Assembly: GCF_026283925.1 (NCBI RefSeq)
Contig: NZ_JAPDPF010000005.1
Coordinates: 186,001 to 250,000, forward strand
DNA from: Dyella halodurans
GTDB lineage: Bacteria > Pseudomonadota > Gammaproteobacteria > Xanthomonadales > Rhodanobacteraceae
Length of the DNA stretch: 64,000 nucleotides
Direction of reading: 5' to 3'
A program made the translations under genes and the position numbers. Below, piece by piece: positions 44,262-52,827 of the stretch. The notes beneath the pieces are model-generated. The model had not been told where the DNA came from and did not search any database. It saw nothing but the letters and a program-made list of their open reading frames with translations. How positions within the stretch are numbered: the stretch's first letter is position 1; every line of letters starts with the position of its first letter.

Positions 44262-44846
44262 TCAGAAGCGGTATTCGACCGACGCCGAGTAGGCTGCCAC
44301 ATTGGTGTTGACCTGCGACTGGCTGGCGCCGGCGCGGCCGTACTTGACGTGGTAGTTGTCGTAGTTCAGGGCGAGGCTGACGTTCTTGGTCACGTCGTAG
44401 CCCACGCCTGCACCCGCGTACCAGCCGTTGTTCCAGCTGCGCTGCGAAGCGGATACGTCGCCCACGGTGACGCCAGCGGTAGTGCGCGAACGCAGGTAGC
44501 CGCCATGACCGGTGACGTACCAGTTGTTGTAGAAGTTGTACTTGGCGGTGACGCCGAGCTGGCCCACGCGCGGCTTGGCGTAGGCGGTCGCGTAGTCAAC
44601 CGTGTTCTTGGCCTGGCCGAGGTAGGCGTAGCCGATTTCGGCACCGACGAGACCGTTCCAGCGCCAGCCGAAGCGCACGTTCTGGAACACGTCGGACTTA
44701 TCGGAAATACCGCCGATGCGGTAGTTGCTCTGGCCCAGGTTGCCGGCCACGAAGAAGTTGTCGAGCTGGTTGTTTTCGTCGGCCTTGGCGGCGAACGGCG
44801 ACACAGCGGCGACGGCCAAGACGGCCGCAAGAAGAGGCTTGTGCAT
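44262..44846 (-). CDS. Small outer-membrane beta-barrel protein (OmpX/OmpA-like)
   Basis: 194 residues from the ATG at 44846, chosen for TGGAG 6 bases upstream and for the signal peptide MHKPLLAAVLAVAAVSPFAA (cleavage at AKA-DE). The mature protein is made of alternating strands rich in Tyr and Gly (FGWRWNGLVGAEIGYAYLG, NLALNYDNYHVKYG-like) and ends in SASVEYRF, the C-terminal Phe signal for the BAM machine. About eight strands fit, so it resembles OmpX/OmpW-size barrels. Function unknown; ligand binding or adhesion is typical. Ends at the shared bidirectional terminator. Confidence 0.82.
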   Translation of the reverse strand: MHKPLLAAVLAVAAVSPFAAKADENNQLDNFFVAGNLGQSNYRIGGISDKSDVFQNVRFGWRWNGLVGAEIGYAYLGQAKNTVDYATAYAKPRVGQLGVTAKYNFYNNWYVTGHGGYLRSRTTAGVTVGDVSASQRSWNNGWYAGAGVGYDVTKNVSLALNYDNYHVKYGRAGASQSQVNTNVAAYSASVEYRF

Positions 44847-45105
44847 GGAATGCTCCATTCTTTTTGTGATGCCGCCACGACGTCTAAGGGGGAGTGTCGT
44901 GGCAGTCCGCGTGGGGATCGCGGTCGCAAAAGCATACGGGTTTTTAACGCGTAGGTAGCGTTTCCAAAGCTTCGCGGGACGGGCGAGGTTCAGGCATCGC
45001 CATGACCTCTGGCAGGGGTTGCCATGCGCCATCGCCCACTAGCATCGCCTGTTTATGTTCCGCGTGGCTGCAGCGGCGGGGCACGGATTTCGTCAGGAGA
45101 AAACT

Positions 45106-47004
45106 TTGAAAGCCTCGCGTCTCGCTTCCGCCATCCTTGCTTCAGCCCTTGGCCTGGGCAGCTTTGCCGCTCTCGCCGATGTGGCTGCACCGCAGGACGT
45201 TCCGTTCAATGGCACGCTCAAGATCAACGTCGATGCCACCGACATCGCGCATCGCGCATTCCGCGTGCACGAAACGGTGCCGGCGCAGCCGGGTCCGCTG
45301 ACCCTGCTGTATCCGCAGTGGCTGCCGGGCAATCATTCGCCGACGGGTCCGATCGACAAGCTCGCGGGCCTGGTGGTGACGGCGAACGGCAAGACGCTGC
45401 CGTGGAAGCGCGATCCGCTCAATGTGTATGCGTTCCATGTCGACGTGCCGGAAGGTGCGAGCAGCGTGGACGTCGAGTTCCAGTTCCTTTCGCCGCAGGA
45501 CACGCGCCAAGGCCGCGTGGTGATGACGCCGGAAATGCTCAACCTGCAGTGGAACGCGGTGTCGCTGTATCCGGCGGGCTACTACGCCAACCGCATCAAG
45601 GCCGAGACCAGCGTGAAGTTCCCCGCCGGCTGGCAGTACGGCAGCGCACTGGAGCTGGCTTCGCGCGATGGCGATACCGTGCATTTCAAGCCGATCGACT
45701 ATGCCAACCTGGTCGATTCGCCGATCTACGCGGGCAAGTACTTCAAGCGCGTGGACCTGGACCCGGGTGCGAAGACGCCGGTGTTCCTCAACATCGTCGC
45801 CGATGATGCGAAATTCCTTGAGATCAAGCCCGAGCAGCTGAAGGTGCATCAGAACCTGGTGCAGCAGATGTACAAGCTGTACGGCGCGCACCACTACGAT
45901 CACTACGACTTCCTGTTCTCGCTCAGCGACAAGATGTCGGGCAATGGGCTGGAGCATCACCGCTCCAGCGAGAATGGCGTCGGCACCGGCTACTTCACCG
46001 AGTGGGACAAGAGTGCGGTGATGCGCGACCTGCTCTCGCACGAGTTCAACCACTCCTGGGACGGCAAGTACCGCCGCGGCGCCGATCTCGCCACGCCGAG
46101 CTTCAACGTGCCGATGCAGGACAGCCTGCTGTGGGTGTACGAAGGCCAGACGCAGTTCTGGGGCTATGTGATGGCTGCGCGCTCGGGCCTGTGGAAGGAA
46201 GACGAGGCGCGCGACATGCTTGCCCTGGTTGCCGCCACTTACGACAAGGGCCGTCCGGGCCTGCAGCAGTGGCGCACTATCCAGGACACGACTAACGATC
46301 CGATCATCGCGATGCGTCGCCCGCTGCCGTACCGCAACTACCAGATGAGCGAGGATTACTATTCCGGCGGCCAGATGATCTGGCTGGACGTGGACGGCAA
46401 ACTGCGCGACCTCACCGGCGACAAGCGTTCCATCGACGATTTCGCCAAGGCGTTCTTCGGCATGGACAACGGCAGCTGGACCGTCAACACCTACACCTTC
46501 GAAGACGTGGTGAAGACGCTCAACGACATCGCGCCGTATGACTGGACCAGCTACCTGCGCGAGCGCCTGGATGGTCATGGCCCGCTGATCGGTGGCTTCG
46601 AGGCGAACGGCTGGAAGCTGGTCTACAACGACAAGCCCTCGGCCTCGGCGAAGGCGGTGGAAGCGCGCGTCGGCGGTGCCAACCTCACCTATTCGCTGGG
46701 CGTATCGTTCGGCAAGGGTGGCGACACTCTTGACGTGCTGTGGGACGGCCCCGCGTTCAAGGCCGGCCTGTCGCCGGGCATGAAGGTGATTGCGGTGAAC
46801 GGCAAGGAGTTCTCCAACGATGCCATCAAGGACGCGGTCGACGCGTCGGCGAAGGACAAGAGCCAGCCGGTCGAACTGCTGGTGAAGAACTTCGACGAGT
46901 ACAAGACCCTGCGCATCGACTACCACGACGGCCTGAAGTACCCGCACCTGGAGCGTATTGCCGGCAAGCCGGATCGCCTGAGCGAATTGCTCAAGGCACG
47001 TTGA
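45106..47004 (+). CDS. M61-family metallopeptidase with PDZ domain, exported
   Basis: 632 residues from a TTG at 45106 with AGGAGA 6 bases upstream; this gives a signal peptide (SAILASALGLGSFAALA-DV). The N-terminal beta domain is followed by the thermolysin-like core with zinc motif H312-E-F-N-H316 (LLSHEFNHSWDGKYRR) and the downstream Glu in LLWVYEGQTQFWGY. A PDZ domain lies near the C-terminus (GPAFKAGLSPGMKVIAVNG). Family members act as glycyl aminopeptidases in the periplasm or outside. Stands alone between an outer-membrane barrel gene and tRNA-Arg. Confidence 0.92.
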   Translation: MKASRLASAILASALGLGSFAALADVAAPQDVPFNGTLKINVDATDIAHRAFRVHETVPAQPGPLTLLYPQWLPGNHSPTGPIDKLAGLVVTANGKTLPWKRDPLNVYAFHVDVPEGASSVDVEFQFLSPQDTRQGRVVMTPEMLNLQWNAVSLYPAGYYANRIKAETSVKFPAGWQYGSALELASRDGDTVHFKPIDYANLVDSPIYAGKYFKRVDLDPGAKTPVFLNIVADDAKFLEIKPEQLKVHQNLVQQMYKLYGAHHYDHYDFLFSLSDKMSGNGLEHHRSSENGVGTGYFTEWDKSAVMRDLLSHEFNHSWDGKYRRGADLATPSFNVPMQDSLLWVYEGQTQFWGYVMAARSGLWKEDEARDMLALVAATYDKGRPGLQQWRTIQDTTNDPIIAMRRPLPYRNYQMSEDYYSGGQMIWLDVDGKLRDLTGDKRSIDDFAKAFFGMDNGSWTVNTYTFEDVVKTLNDIAPYDWTSYLRERLDGHGPLIGGFEANGWKLVYNDKPSASAKAVEARVGGANLTYSLGVSFGKGGDTLDVLWDGPAFKAGLSPGMKVIAVNGKEFSNDAIKDAVDASAKDKSQPVELLVKNFDEYKTLRIDYHDGLKYPHLERIAGKPDRLSELLKAR

Positions 47005-47016
47005 TTGAGCGCTTTT

Positions 47017-47165
47017 CCCTCTCCCCTTTGGGGACAGGGTAGGGTGAGGGGTCAATCTTGCGAGCGGCTGGATGGAAGCGGGCTTTCTAGCGAGCTTTTC
47101 GCGAGCACCCGCCCCTTACCCCCTCTTCGGGGCTCATCCCGGCCTTCTCCCCGAAGGGGAGAAGG
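47017..47165. repeat. Two CTCTCCCC/GGGGAGA hairpin repeats downstream of the M61 gene
   Basis: The first (47017-47040) folds CCCTCTCCCC with GGGGACAGGG imperfectly. The second is a perfect 10-base stem with a 3-base loop (47143-47152 with 47156-47165), preceded by CGCGAGCACCCGCCCCT (47100-47116), the same lead-in as the repeat at 13527. They may act as transcript ends for the peptidase gene. Confidence 0.65.
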
Positions 47166-47250
47166 AGAAGTGCGAGGCAGCCCCCAACTCCGCTATACTG
47201 CGCGTCCGCCGTGCGGCGTGGGTCTGCCCCCTGCACGTGCCGACGCTAAT

Positions 47251-47327
47251 GCGCCCGTAGCTCAGCCGGATAGAGTAGTGGCTTCCGAAGCCATTGGTCG
47301 GGGGTTCGAATCCCTCCGGGCGCGCCA
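47251..47327 (+). tRNA. tRNA-Arg (anticodon CCG)
   Basis: 77 bases including an encoded CCA. The acceptor stem GCGCCCG pairs with CGGGCGC, the discriminator is G, the anticodon stem GTGGC/GCCAT encloses the loop TTCCGAA with anticodon CCG (reads CGG), and the T arm is GGGGGTTCGAATCCC(T). No duplicated 3' end that would mark an integrated element is visible downstream. Confidence 0.95.
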
Positions 47328-47672
47328 CTTTCCACGCCTCAAGACGCCACCCGCGCCGGCTACCGGCGTCCGCGCTGACAGCGGAATGCGCTGCGCATCA
47401 GAACCTCAAAGCTTCATCGGGACAGCCGGTGGAGCTTTTTTGTTGCGGCATGCCTGGCGACGAGGATGTCGCACGGGCCAGCTTCGGTCCCGAGGCCCCT
47501 CCGCAATGGCGAGGTTGGCACGGTGGACCGATCTGCATAATCTCCATGGCAGGCACCCGGAGATATTGACGAGAGGCGTGAGGACGCTGCTCACGCTCGA
47601 CACGCGGTCACGCCTTGCGCTACCTGTCGTATCAAGCCACTGCCGCACGTCGATGCCGAGGAGCTCCACCCC
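47328..47672. other. Gap between tRNA-Arg and the GH63 gene
   Basis: 345 bases without a supported gene, integrase fragment or repeat of the tRNA end. The last ~20 bases hold the GAGGAG ribosome site of the GH63 gene. Confidence 0.5.
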
Positions 47673-49712
47673 ATGCACCCAGCCGTAAGATCCGTGATCC
47701 TTGCCTTGAGCCTCGGTGCATTGGCAGGCGGCAGCGGTCGAGCATGCGCCGATGCGACGGCAGATTCGCATGACACGGATGCGCGCTACTTTGACTTGCT
47801 CGATCTGCATGGCACGCCAAGGACAGCCTCGGATCGAAGCTTCAATATCTTTTTCGATGCCGGCTCCTGGCACGGTTACAGCCTGCCTCCCGTCGATGAT
47901 CCGGCCACGGGCTTTACCGGACCGTTCGTGCACAGCTTGCGCGCCGGCCAGTGGGTCGGCCTGCGCATGGCCGAACTGCAACTGCAGGATGCGGCGACGC
48001 ATCGGGACATCGCGCTGGTGCCGCTGGAAAGTCATGCAGCGCCCGGCTATCTGGTGCGCAGCTTTCAAGCCCCGGCCTTGGCGGTGAAGCAGGCGCTCTT
48101 CTTCGCCGATTCCTGGCATGCGCTGGTGCGTATCGAACTCACCTCATCGACGGCGCAAGACGTCGACCTGGGTATCGCAGGGCAGGTGATGCCGTCGCTG
48201 GCAGCAGGTCTCGCCCAGGAAGGCGATAGCGTGGTGCAGACGTTTCCCCGCTCCCGCTCCAGGCTGACCACAAGACTCCATGTTGATGACGCAGCCGCCT
48301 ATCGCGTCACGCTTGCCGGCGCTAATTACCGCATCGACTCTACGCAGGCGATGCATCTGCAGCCGAACCAGACCGTCGTGGTGTTCGTCGATCAAACCTT
48401 GGTCTATGACGCGCAGGCGGAAACACCGCCGCCGGTCGATGACGCCAAGGCCTGGTTGCAGGATCGCGCACGCTGGGCGGATTACCTCAAGTCCATCGCA
48501 GCCAGCGAACGTCCCGACCTTGCCGATGACGTGACGCGGCGTGTCGCCGTCAAGGCGGCGATGACGCTGTTGGGCAACTGGCGAGCAGCGCGGGGCGATC
48601 TGCACCATGACGGGGTCATACCGTCCTATGCCAACCCCGACTTCAACGGGTTCTGGGCCTGGGACTCCTGGAAGCATGCCGCCGCGCTGGCGCAGTTCGC
48701 ACCCGAGCTCGCACGCAACCAGATGCGCGCCATGTTCGACTACCAGGCGACCGACGGCATGGTTCCCGACTGCGTCTTTCTCGACCAGGCCGGCAACAAC
48801 TGGCGCGATAGCAAGCCACCGCTGGCCGCGTGGGCAACGCTGGAAATCTTTCGCGCTACCGGCGACACGGCGTTTCTGGCCGAGATGTACGACAAGCTGG
48901 TGCGCTATCACCGCTGGTGGTTCCAGGCGCGCGACCATGATCACAATGGCCTGGCCGAATATGGATCGACCGACGGCACCCGCAAGGCGGCGGCCTGGGA
49001 AAGTGGCATGGACAATGCCGTGCGCTTTGATGGCATCCACATGCTGCAGAACGGCAGGAACGCCTGGTCGATCGACCAGGAGTCGGTCGATCTCAATGCT
49101 TATCTGTACGCGGAAAAGCGCGATCTCGCTCAGATCGCGGAGAAGCTCGGCCGTGGCCAGGAGCAAAAGCAATGGCTGGAGGAAGCCGCGGCCATGCGAC
49201 GCGCCATCCAGACGCGCATGTTTGACCCGGCGGACGGTTACTTCTTTGACGCCAAACTTGGGCGCGATGAACGCGTGCGTGTCTATGGTTCGGAAGGCTG
49301 GGCTCCGCTGTGGGCGGGCGTGGCCGATGCCGATCAGGCCGCGGCCGTGGTGCGGGTGATGCTCGACCCGGGCAAGTTCGCCACCTTCCTGCCGTTTCCT
49401 ACCCTGGCAAAGGACGATTCGAAATTCTCACCGATCAAGGGCTACTGGCGCGGGCCGGTATGGCTGGATCAGGCTTATTTCGGGGTCGAGGCGCTTCGGC
49501 GTTATGGCTATGAGCAGCAGGCGAACGAGATGACCCACCGGCTGGTGCTCCATGCGAGAGGCCTGACCGAACAGGCGCCGTTCTATGAAAACTACGATCC
49601 ACTGACCGGTCAGGGCTACCAGTCACGCCATTTCAGCTGGGCCGCCGCCAGCTATCTGTTGCTGTTGCGCCGGAGTGCGAGTGGCGAGCACGGCGATCGT
49701 CAAATCGAGTAA
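47673..49712 (+). CDS. Exported GH63 (YgjK-like) alpha-glucosidase
   Basis: 679 residues; GAGGAG lies 9 bases before the ATG. The N-terminus is a signal peptide (MHPAVRSVILALSLGALAGG, to ACA-DA). Residues ~40-250 form a beta-sandwich, and ~285-675 an (alpha/alpha)6 barrel. Barrel motifs of GH63: GFWAWDSWKHAAALA, acid Asp447 in AWESGMDNAVRFD, QESVDLNAYLYAEK, KGYWRGPVWLDQAYFG and base Glu639 in PFYENYDPLTGQ. E. coli YgjK hydrolyses alpha-1,3-glucosyl disaccharides; the true substrate here is open. It is not in an operon; the next gene converges on it. Confidence 0.88.
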   Translation: MHPAVRSVILALSLGALAGGSGRACADATADSHDTDARYFDLLDLHGTPRTASDRSFNIFFDAGSWHGYSLPPVDDPATGFTGPFVHSLRAGQWVGLRMAELQLQDAATHRDIALVPLESHAAPGYLVRSFQAPALAVKQALFFADSWHALVRIELTSSTAQDVDLGIAGQVMPSLAAGLAQEGDSVVQTFPRSRSRLTTRLHVDDAAAYRVTLAGANYRIDSTQAMHLQPNQTVVVFVDQTLVYDAQAETPPPVDDAKAWLQDRARWADYLKSIAASERPDLADDVTRRVAVKAAMTLLGNWRAARGDLHHDGVIPSYANPDFNGFWAWDSWKHAAALAQFAPELARNQMRAMFDYQATDGMVPDCVFLDQAGNNWRDSKPPLAAWATLEIFRATGDTAFLAEMYDKLVRYHRWWFQARDHDHNGLAEYGSTDGTRKAAAWESGMDNAVRFDGIHMLQNGRNAWSIDQESVDLNAYLYAEKRDLAQIAEKLGRGQEQKQWLEEAAAMRRAIQTRMFDPADGYFFDAKLGRDERVRVYGSEGWAPLWAGVADADQAAAVVRVMLDPGKFATFLPFPTLAKDDSKFSPIKGYWRGPVWLDQAYFGVEALRRYGYEQQANEMTHRLVLHARGLTEQAPFYENYDPLTGQGYQSRHFSWAAASYLLLLRRSASGEHGDRQIE

Positions 49713-49768
49713 CGAACCGCGGCACTCGGTGGTCACGCCGCCCGTGGGCAACGGCCCGCGAAACCCGA

Positions 49769-50452
49769 TCAGCGTTTGGACGTCTTCTTCGGCGACGAGG
49801 CCAGGCGTTCGACCTGGCTTGCCATGCTCGCGGCGACCACTTGCATGACGGCCATCGGATCCAGCGTCGGATCGTCGAACAGCATTTCCAGGGCAGCATA
49901 GGCCATGCTGTCGGCCACCCGGCTGAACAGCTTCATCTGCTCCGGATCAGCGCCAGGAAACGCTTCGGCCAGTTGTGCAGTTACCTGTGCGACCACCTCC
50001 CGTGCCGAGGCAAGGCGCACTTCCTGCAACACGGGTATGGCGCGTAGCGCGCGCATGATCCAGATACCGCCCGTGGTCTCGCGCGTGACCTGGAAGGTTG
50101 CCAGCAGCAGCGTCGTCAGCGCCTCGTTCAGTTGCCCGGTGGTGCCGCGAAAGGCGTCGGGCGTCAGTGACTCTGCGATCAGCGCATTCTGCTGTTCCAT
50201 CAAGCGGCGACCCAGTTCGTGGAGCAGGGCGTACTTGTTCGGAAAGTAGCGATACAGCGCTGGCGGCGACAGCTTGGCGCGCTCGCACACCAGGTTGGTG
50301 GTGAGCTTCTCGAAGCCCACCTCCGCGAGGACCTGGGCCGCCACGTGCAGCAGGTGTTCGTAGGTTTCCGACGAACGCGCCTGCGCCGGCATCAGCTTCG
50401 GCGCTAGTTTGACCTTGGGGCGCTTGACGGCCCCGGAGCGGGACGAAGGCAC
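49769..50452 (-). CDS. TetR-family regulator of the adjacent operon
   Basis: 227 residues from a GTG at 50452; an ATG 20 codons in (50392) is also possible since the first residues are only basic (KRPKVKLAPKL). The helix-turn-helix is at ~28-75: EHLLHVAAQVLAEVGFEKLT, then NLVCERAKLSPPALYRYFPN. The C-terminal domain is all-helical and unlike any ligand class I know. It is divergent from the FGGY kinase gene, with two inverted repeats in the 87-base A/T-rich gap, the standard layout of a TetR repressor controlling a neighbouring operon. The C-terminus is Lys/Ser-rich. Confidence 0.88.
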   Translation of the reverse strand: MPSSRSGAVKRPKVKLAPKLMPAQARSSETYEHLLHVAAQVLAEVGFEKLTTNLVCERAKLSPPALYRYFPNKYALLHELGRRLMEQQNALIAESLTPDAFRGTTGQLNEALTTLLLATFQVTRETTGGIWIMRALRAIPVLQEVRLASAREVVAQVTAQLAEAFPGADPEQMKLFSRVADSMAYAALEMLFDDPTLDPMAVMQVVAASMASQVERLASSPKKTSKR

Positions 50453-50486
50453 GGGGTGTGGGTCTTTGAAAGGGGATTGCGCAAAT

Positions 50487-50502
50487 TATAGCAAAAACTA
50501 TA
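50487..50502. promoter_or_regulatory. Candidate TetR operator 1
   Basis: TATAGCAAAAACTATA: perfect 5-base arms around a 6-base spacer, in the gap between the TetR gene and the kinase operon. Its A/T richness contrasts sharply with the genome, so the kinase promoter likely overlaps it. Confidence 0.65.
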
Positions 50503-50504
50503 TC

Positions 50505-50518
50505 GTAGCTAAAACTAC
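50505..50518. promoter_or_regulatory. Candidate TetR operator 2
   Basis: GTAGCTAAAACTAC: 4-base arms around a 6-base spacer. It shares TAGC-AAAACTA with site 1 and its centre is 17 bases away, so two dimers could bind on nearby faces of the helix. It ends 22 bases before the kinase ATG. Confidence 0.65.
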
Positions 50519-50539
50519 CATTTTGACTTCGGATCGATC

Positions 50540-52168
50540 ATGGCAAGCCGGCCGCCAGCAGAGGTGCCTTTGGAGAGCGAACGCCTCGTGCTGGCGGTCG
50601 ACCTGGGCACGTCCGGGTGCAAGTGCGCCCTGGTTGGGCTGAGTGGCCGCGTGCATGCCTGGGCGTTTCGGCCGGTGCCGCTTTACCTGGTCGGTGAATT
50701 TGGCGTGGAGCAGGACGCCGAGGACTGGTGGCGCGCGTTTCTTGGCGCTGCCCAGGAAGTGCTCGAGGGTGATGCGGAGCGTCGCCGGCGCGTCGTGGCG
50801 GTTTGTGTTTCCGCCTTCGGCGAATGCACGGTACCGGTGGATGAGGCCGGGCGCGCGCTGGCGCGCGCGATGCTGTGGCTGGACATGCGCGGAGCCGAGT
50901 CGATCCGTCGGCGCGCGCGCAGCGGCAAGCTCAACGTGCAGGGCTACGGACCGCTGAAGCTGGCGCGCTGGCTGCGGCTCACCGGTGGTGCGCCGTCGCT
51001 GTCGGGCAAGGACCCTGCCGGCCACATCGCCTGGCTGCATGATCATCACCAGCCGCTGGTCGAACGCACGCACAAGTTTCTCAACGCACTGGATTTCATG
51101 AACCTGCGCCTCACCGGGCGCTACTGCGCGACGCACGACTCGGCGCTGACCACCTGGGCCACCGACAACCGCGATCTCTCGCGCGTGCGCTATGACGACA
51201 AGCTGTTGCGCTTGCTGGAAATCGATCACGAGCGCCTGCCGGAGCTGGTGTCGTCGACCGAGGTCATCGGTCATCTGATGCCGGCGGTCGCCAGTGCACT
51301 CGGCCTGGCACCGACCACCAAGGTGGTGGCCGGCGCGGTGGACAATTCCGCGGCGGCGATCGGTGCGGGAACCGTGCGTGACGGCGATTTGCATCTTTAC
51401 CTTGGCACGTCGTCATGGCTTGGCGCGCACATACCCAGGAAGCGCACGCACCTGAGCGCGTTCATTGCGTCGGTGCCGTGCGCGCAGAAGGATCGCTACC
51501 TGGCCATGGCGATGCAGTCGGCGGCCTGCAGCAACCTGACCATGCTACGCGACCGCATCCTGTTCCATGCGGATGAGCTTTCCGGCAACCACGAGCGGCA
51601 GGATGACTATGCGCTACTCGATCGCATTGCCGAGCGTGTCCAGCCGGGCGCACGTGGACTGATCTATCTGCCCTGGCTGCAGGGCGAGCGCACGCCAGTG
51701 GATGATAGGCACCTGCGTGCCGGCTTGCTGAACCTCTCGCTGGAGCACACGCGGGAAGACATCATTCGCGCGTTCCTCGAAGGCGTGGCGTTGAATACAC
51801 GCTGGATGCTGGAGCCCATGCTGCGTTTCGTCGGCAGCGAGAAGGGCAGCGCCATGACCATCGTCGGCGGTGGCGCCCAGTCGCAGGTGTGGTGCCAGAT
51901 CATGGCCGACGTCACCGGCATGGTGATCCGGCAACCGCACATGCCGATCCAGGCCAATGCGATGGGTGCGGCCTTCATTGCCGGCGTCGGCCTGGGCGAA
52001 TTGTCGTTCTCCGACGTGCCGTCGCTGTGCGGCATCGCCCGTACGTTCGAACCGCGCGACACCGTACGCGGTCTTTACGATGATCGCTTCGGCACCTTCA
52101 AGGAGCTTCACCGAAGACTCGCGCCTGTCTATCGCAAAATCCGCCGACAACTGGAGGCGACCGCATGA
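50540..52168 (+). CDS. FGGY-family carbohydrate kinase, substrate unknown
   Basis: 542 residues. N-terminal ATPase motif LAVDLGTSGCKCALVGL (Asp21), AVCVSAFGECTVPVDEAG, catalytic-base region VAGAVDNSAAAIGAGTV, and C-terminal IVGGGAQSQVWCQIMADVTG with NAMGAAFIAG. It is longer than xylulokinase (about 500) and only distantly similar to XylB at 32106-33602. FGGY kinases phosphorylate polyols, ketoses or their relatives. It heads an operon with a class II aldolase (4-base ATGA overlap), so the product is presumably a phosphorylated ketose or acid that the aldolase splits. No substrate assignment is justified. Confidence 0.88.
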   Translation: MASRPPAEVPLESERLVLAVDLGTSGCKCALVGLSGRVHAWAFRPVPLYLVGEFGVEQDAEDWWRAFLGAAQEVLEGDAERRRRVVAVCVSAFGECTVPVDEAGRALARAMLWLDMRGAESIRRRARSGKLNVQGYGPLKLARWLRLTGGAPSLSGKDPAGHIAWLHDHHQPLVERTHKFLNALDFMNLRLTGRYCATHDSALTTWATDNRDLSRVRYDDKLLRLLEIDHERLPELVSSTEVIGHLMPAVASALGLAPTTKVVAGAVDNSAAAIGAGTVRDGDLHLYLGTSSWLGAHIPRKRTHLSAFIASVPCAQKDRYLAMAMQSAACSNLTMLRDRILFHADELSGNHERQDDYALLDRIAERVQPGARGLIYLPWLQGERTPVDDRHLRAGLLNLSLEHTREDIIRAFLEGVALNTRWMLEPMLRFVGSEKGSAMTIVGGGAQSQVWCQIMADVTGMVIRQPHMPIQANAMGAAFIAGVGLGELSFSDVPSLCGIARTFEPRDTVRGLYDDRFGTFKELHRRLAPVYRKIRRQLEATA

Positions 52169-52827
52169 AGTTTCCGGAGATCCGCGAACAGGTGGTCAGG
52201 ATGAGCGTGATGCTCGCCGACCACGGTTTCTTCGCCGCGACGGGCGGTAACCTCGCCCTGAAGGTCGACGCCGAGCATATCGCCGTCACGCCTTCGGCCG
52301 TGGACTATTACCAGATGGGTCCCGATGACGTGTGCATCCTGCGCTTGCGGGACCTGGCCAAGGTGGATGGTGAGCGCAAGCCGTCGGTGGAAACCGGCAT
52401 GCATGCCAAGGTCTTGCAGGCACGCCCGGACTGCGCCGCCAGCATCCACACGCATCAACCGATCGCAAGCGCCTGCACGCTGATTGGCAAGCCGCTGCGC
52501 GTGACGGGGGCCGGACCGCGGGAGCTGCTTGGCGACAACGTGCCGATCGTGGGATACGCGCCATCGGGCACGTCCTGGTTGTCGAAGAAGCTGGCCAAGG
52601 CACTGCGGCCGGATGCAAACGCCTACCTGCTGCGTACGCACGGCGCGATCTGTTGTGGCACCAGCGCCGAGCGCGCCTTGCAGGCGATCGTCGCGCTCGA
52701 GGCGCTGGCCCTGGACTACTTGCGTGGCCGCATTGCCGCGCGTGCCGCCCTGCTGCCGCAAGAGGCCGCCTTGCAGCGCCTGCTGACAACGCTCAACACC
52801 GAACTCGTCCGGGATATGGTCCTATGA
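52165..52827 (+). CDS. Class II (zinc) aldolase, fuculose-phosphate-aldolase family
   Basis: 220 residues. All class II aldolase/adducin residues are in place: phosphate loop TGGNL (27-30), catalytic Glu76 in SVETGMH, zinc His95 and His97 in SIHTHQP, and His159 in LLRTHGA. Such enzymes cleave phosphorylated ketoses to dihydroxyacetone phosphate plus an aldehyde, or epimerise ribulose-phosphate (AraD type), or decarboxylate acids. It overlaps the kinase gene by 4 bases and the aminotransferase gene by 4 bases. Confidence 0.88.
   Translation: MKFPEIREQVVRMSVMLADHGFFAATGGNLALKVDAEHIAVTPSAVDYYQMGPDDVCILRLRDLAKVDGERKPSVETGMHAKVLQARPDCAASIHTHQPIASACTLIGKPLRVTGAGPRELLGDNVPIVGYAPSGTSWLSKKLAKALRPDANAYLLRTHGAICCGTSAERALQAIVALEALALDYLRGRIAARAALLPQEAALQRLLTTLNTELVRDMVL

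Noticed and set aside
45142-47055. A 637-codon minus-strand frame opposite the M61 peptidase gene
   Set aside because: Antisense shadow; the plus-strand gene has a complete HEFNH zinc motif and PDZ domain.
47251-47672. tRNA-Arg as an attachment site of a genomic island carrying the GH63 gene and the kinase operon
   Set aside because: No repeated tRNA 3' end, integrase or mobility gene is visible in the window, and codon composition downstream matches the rest.
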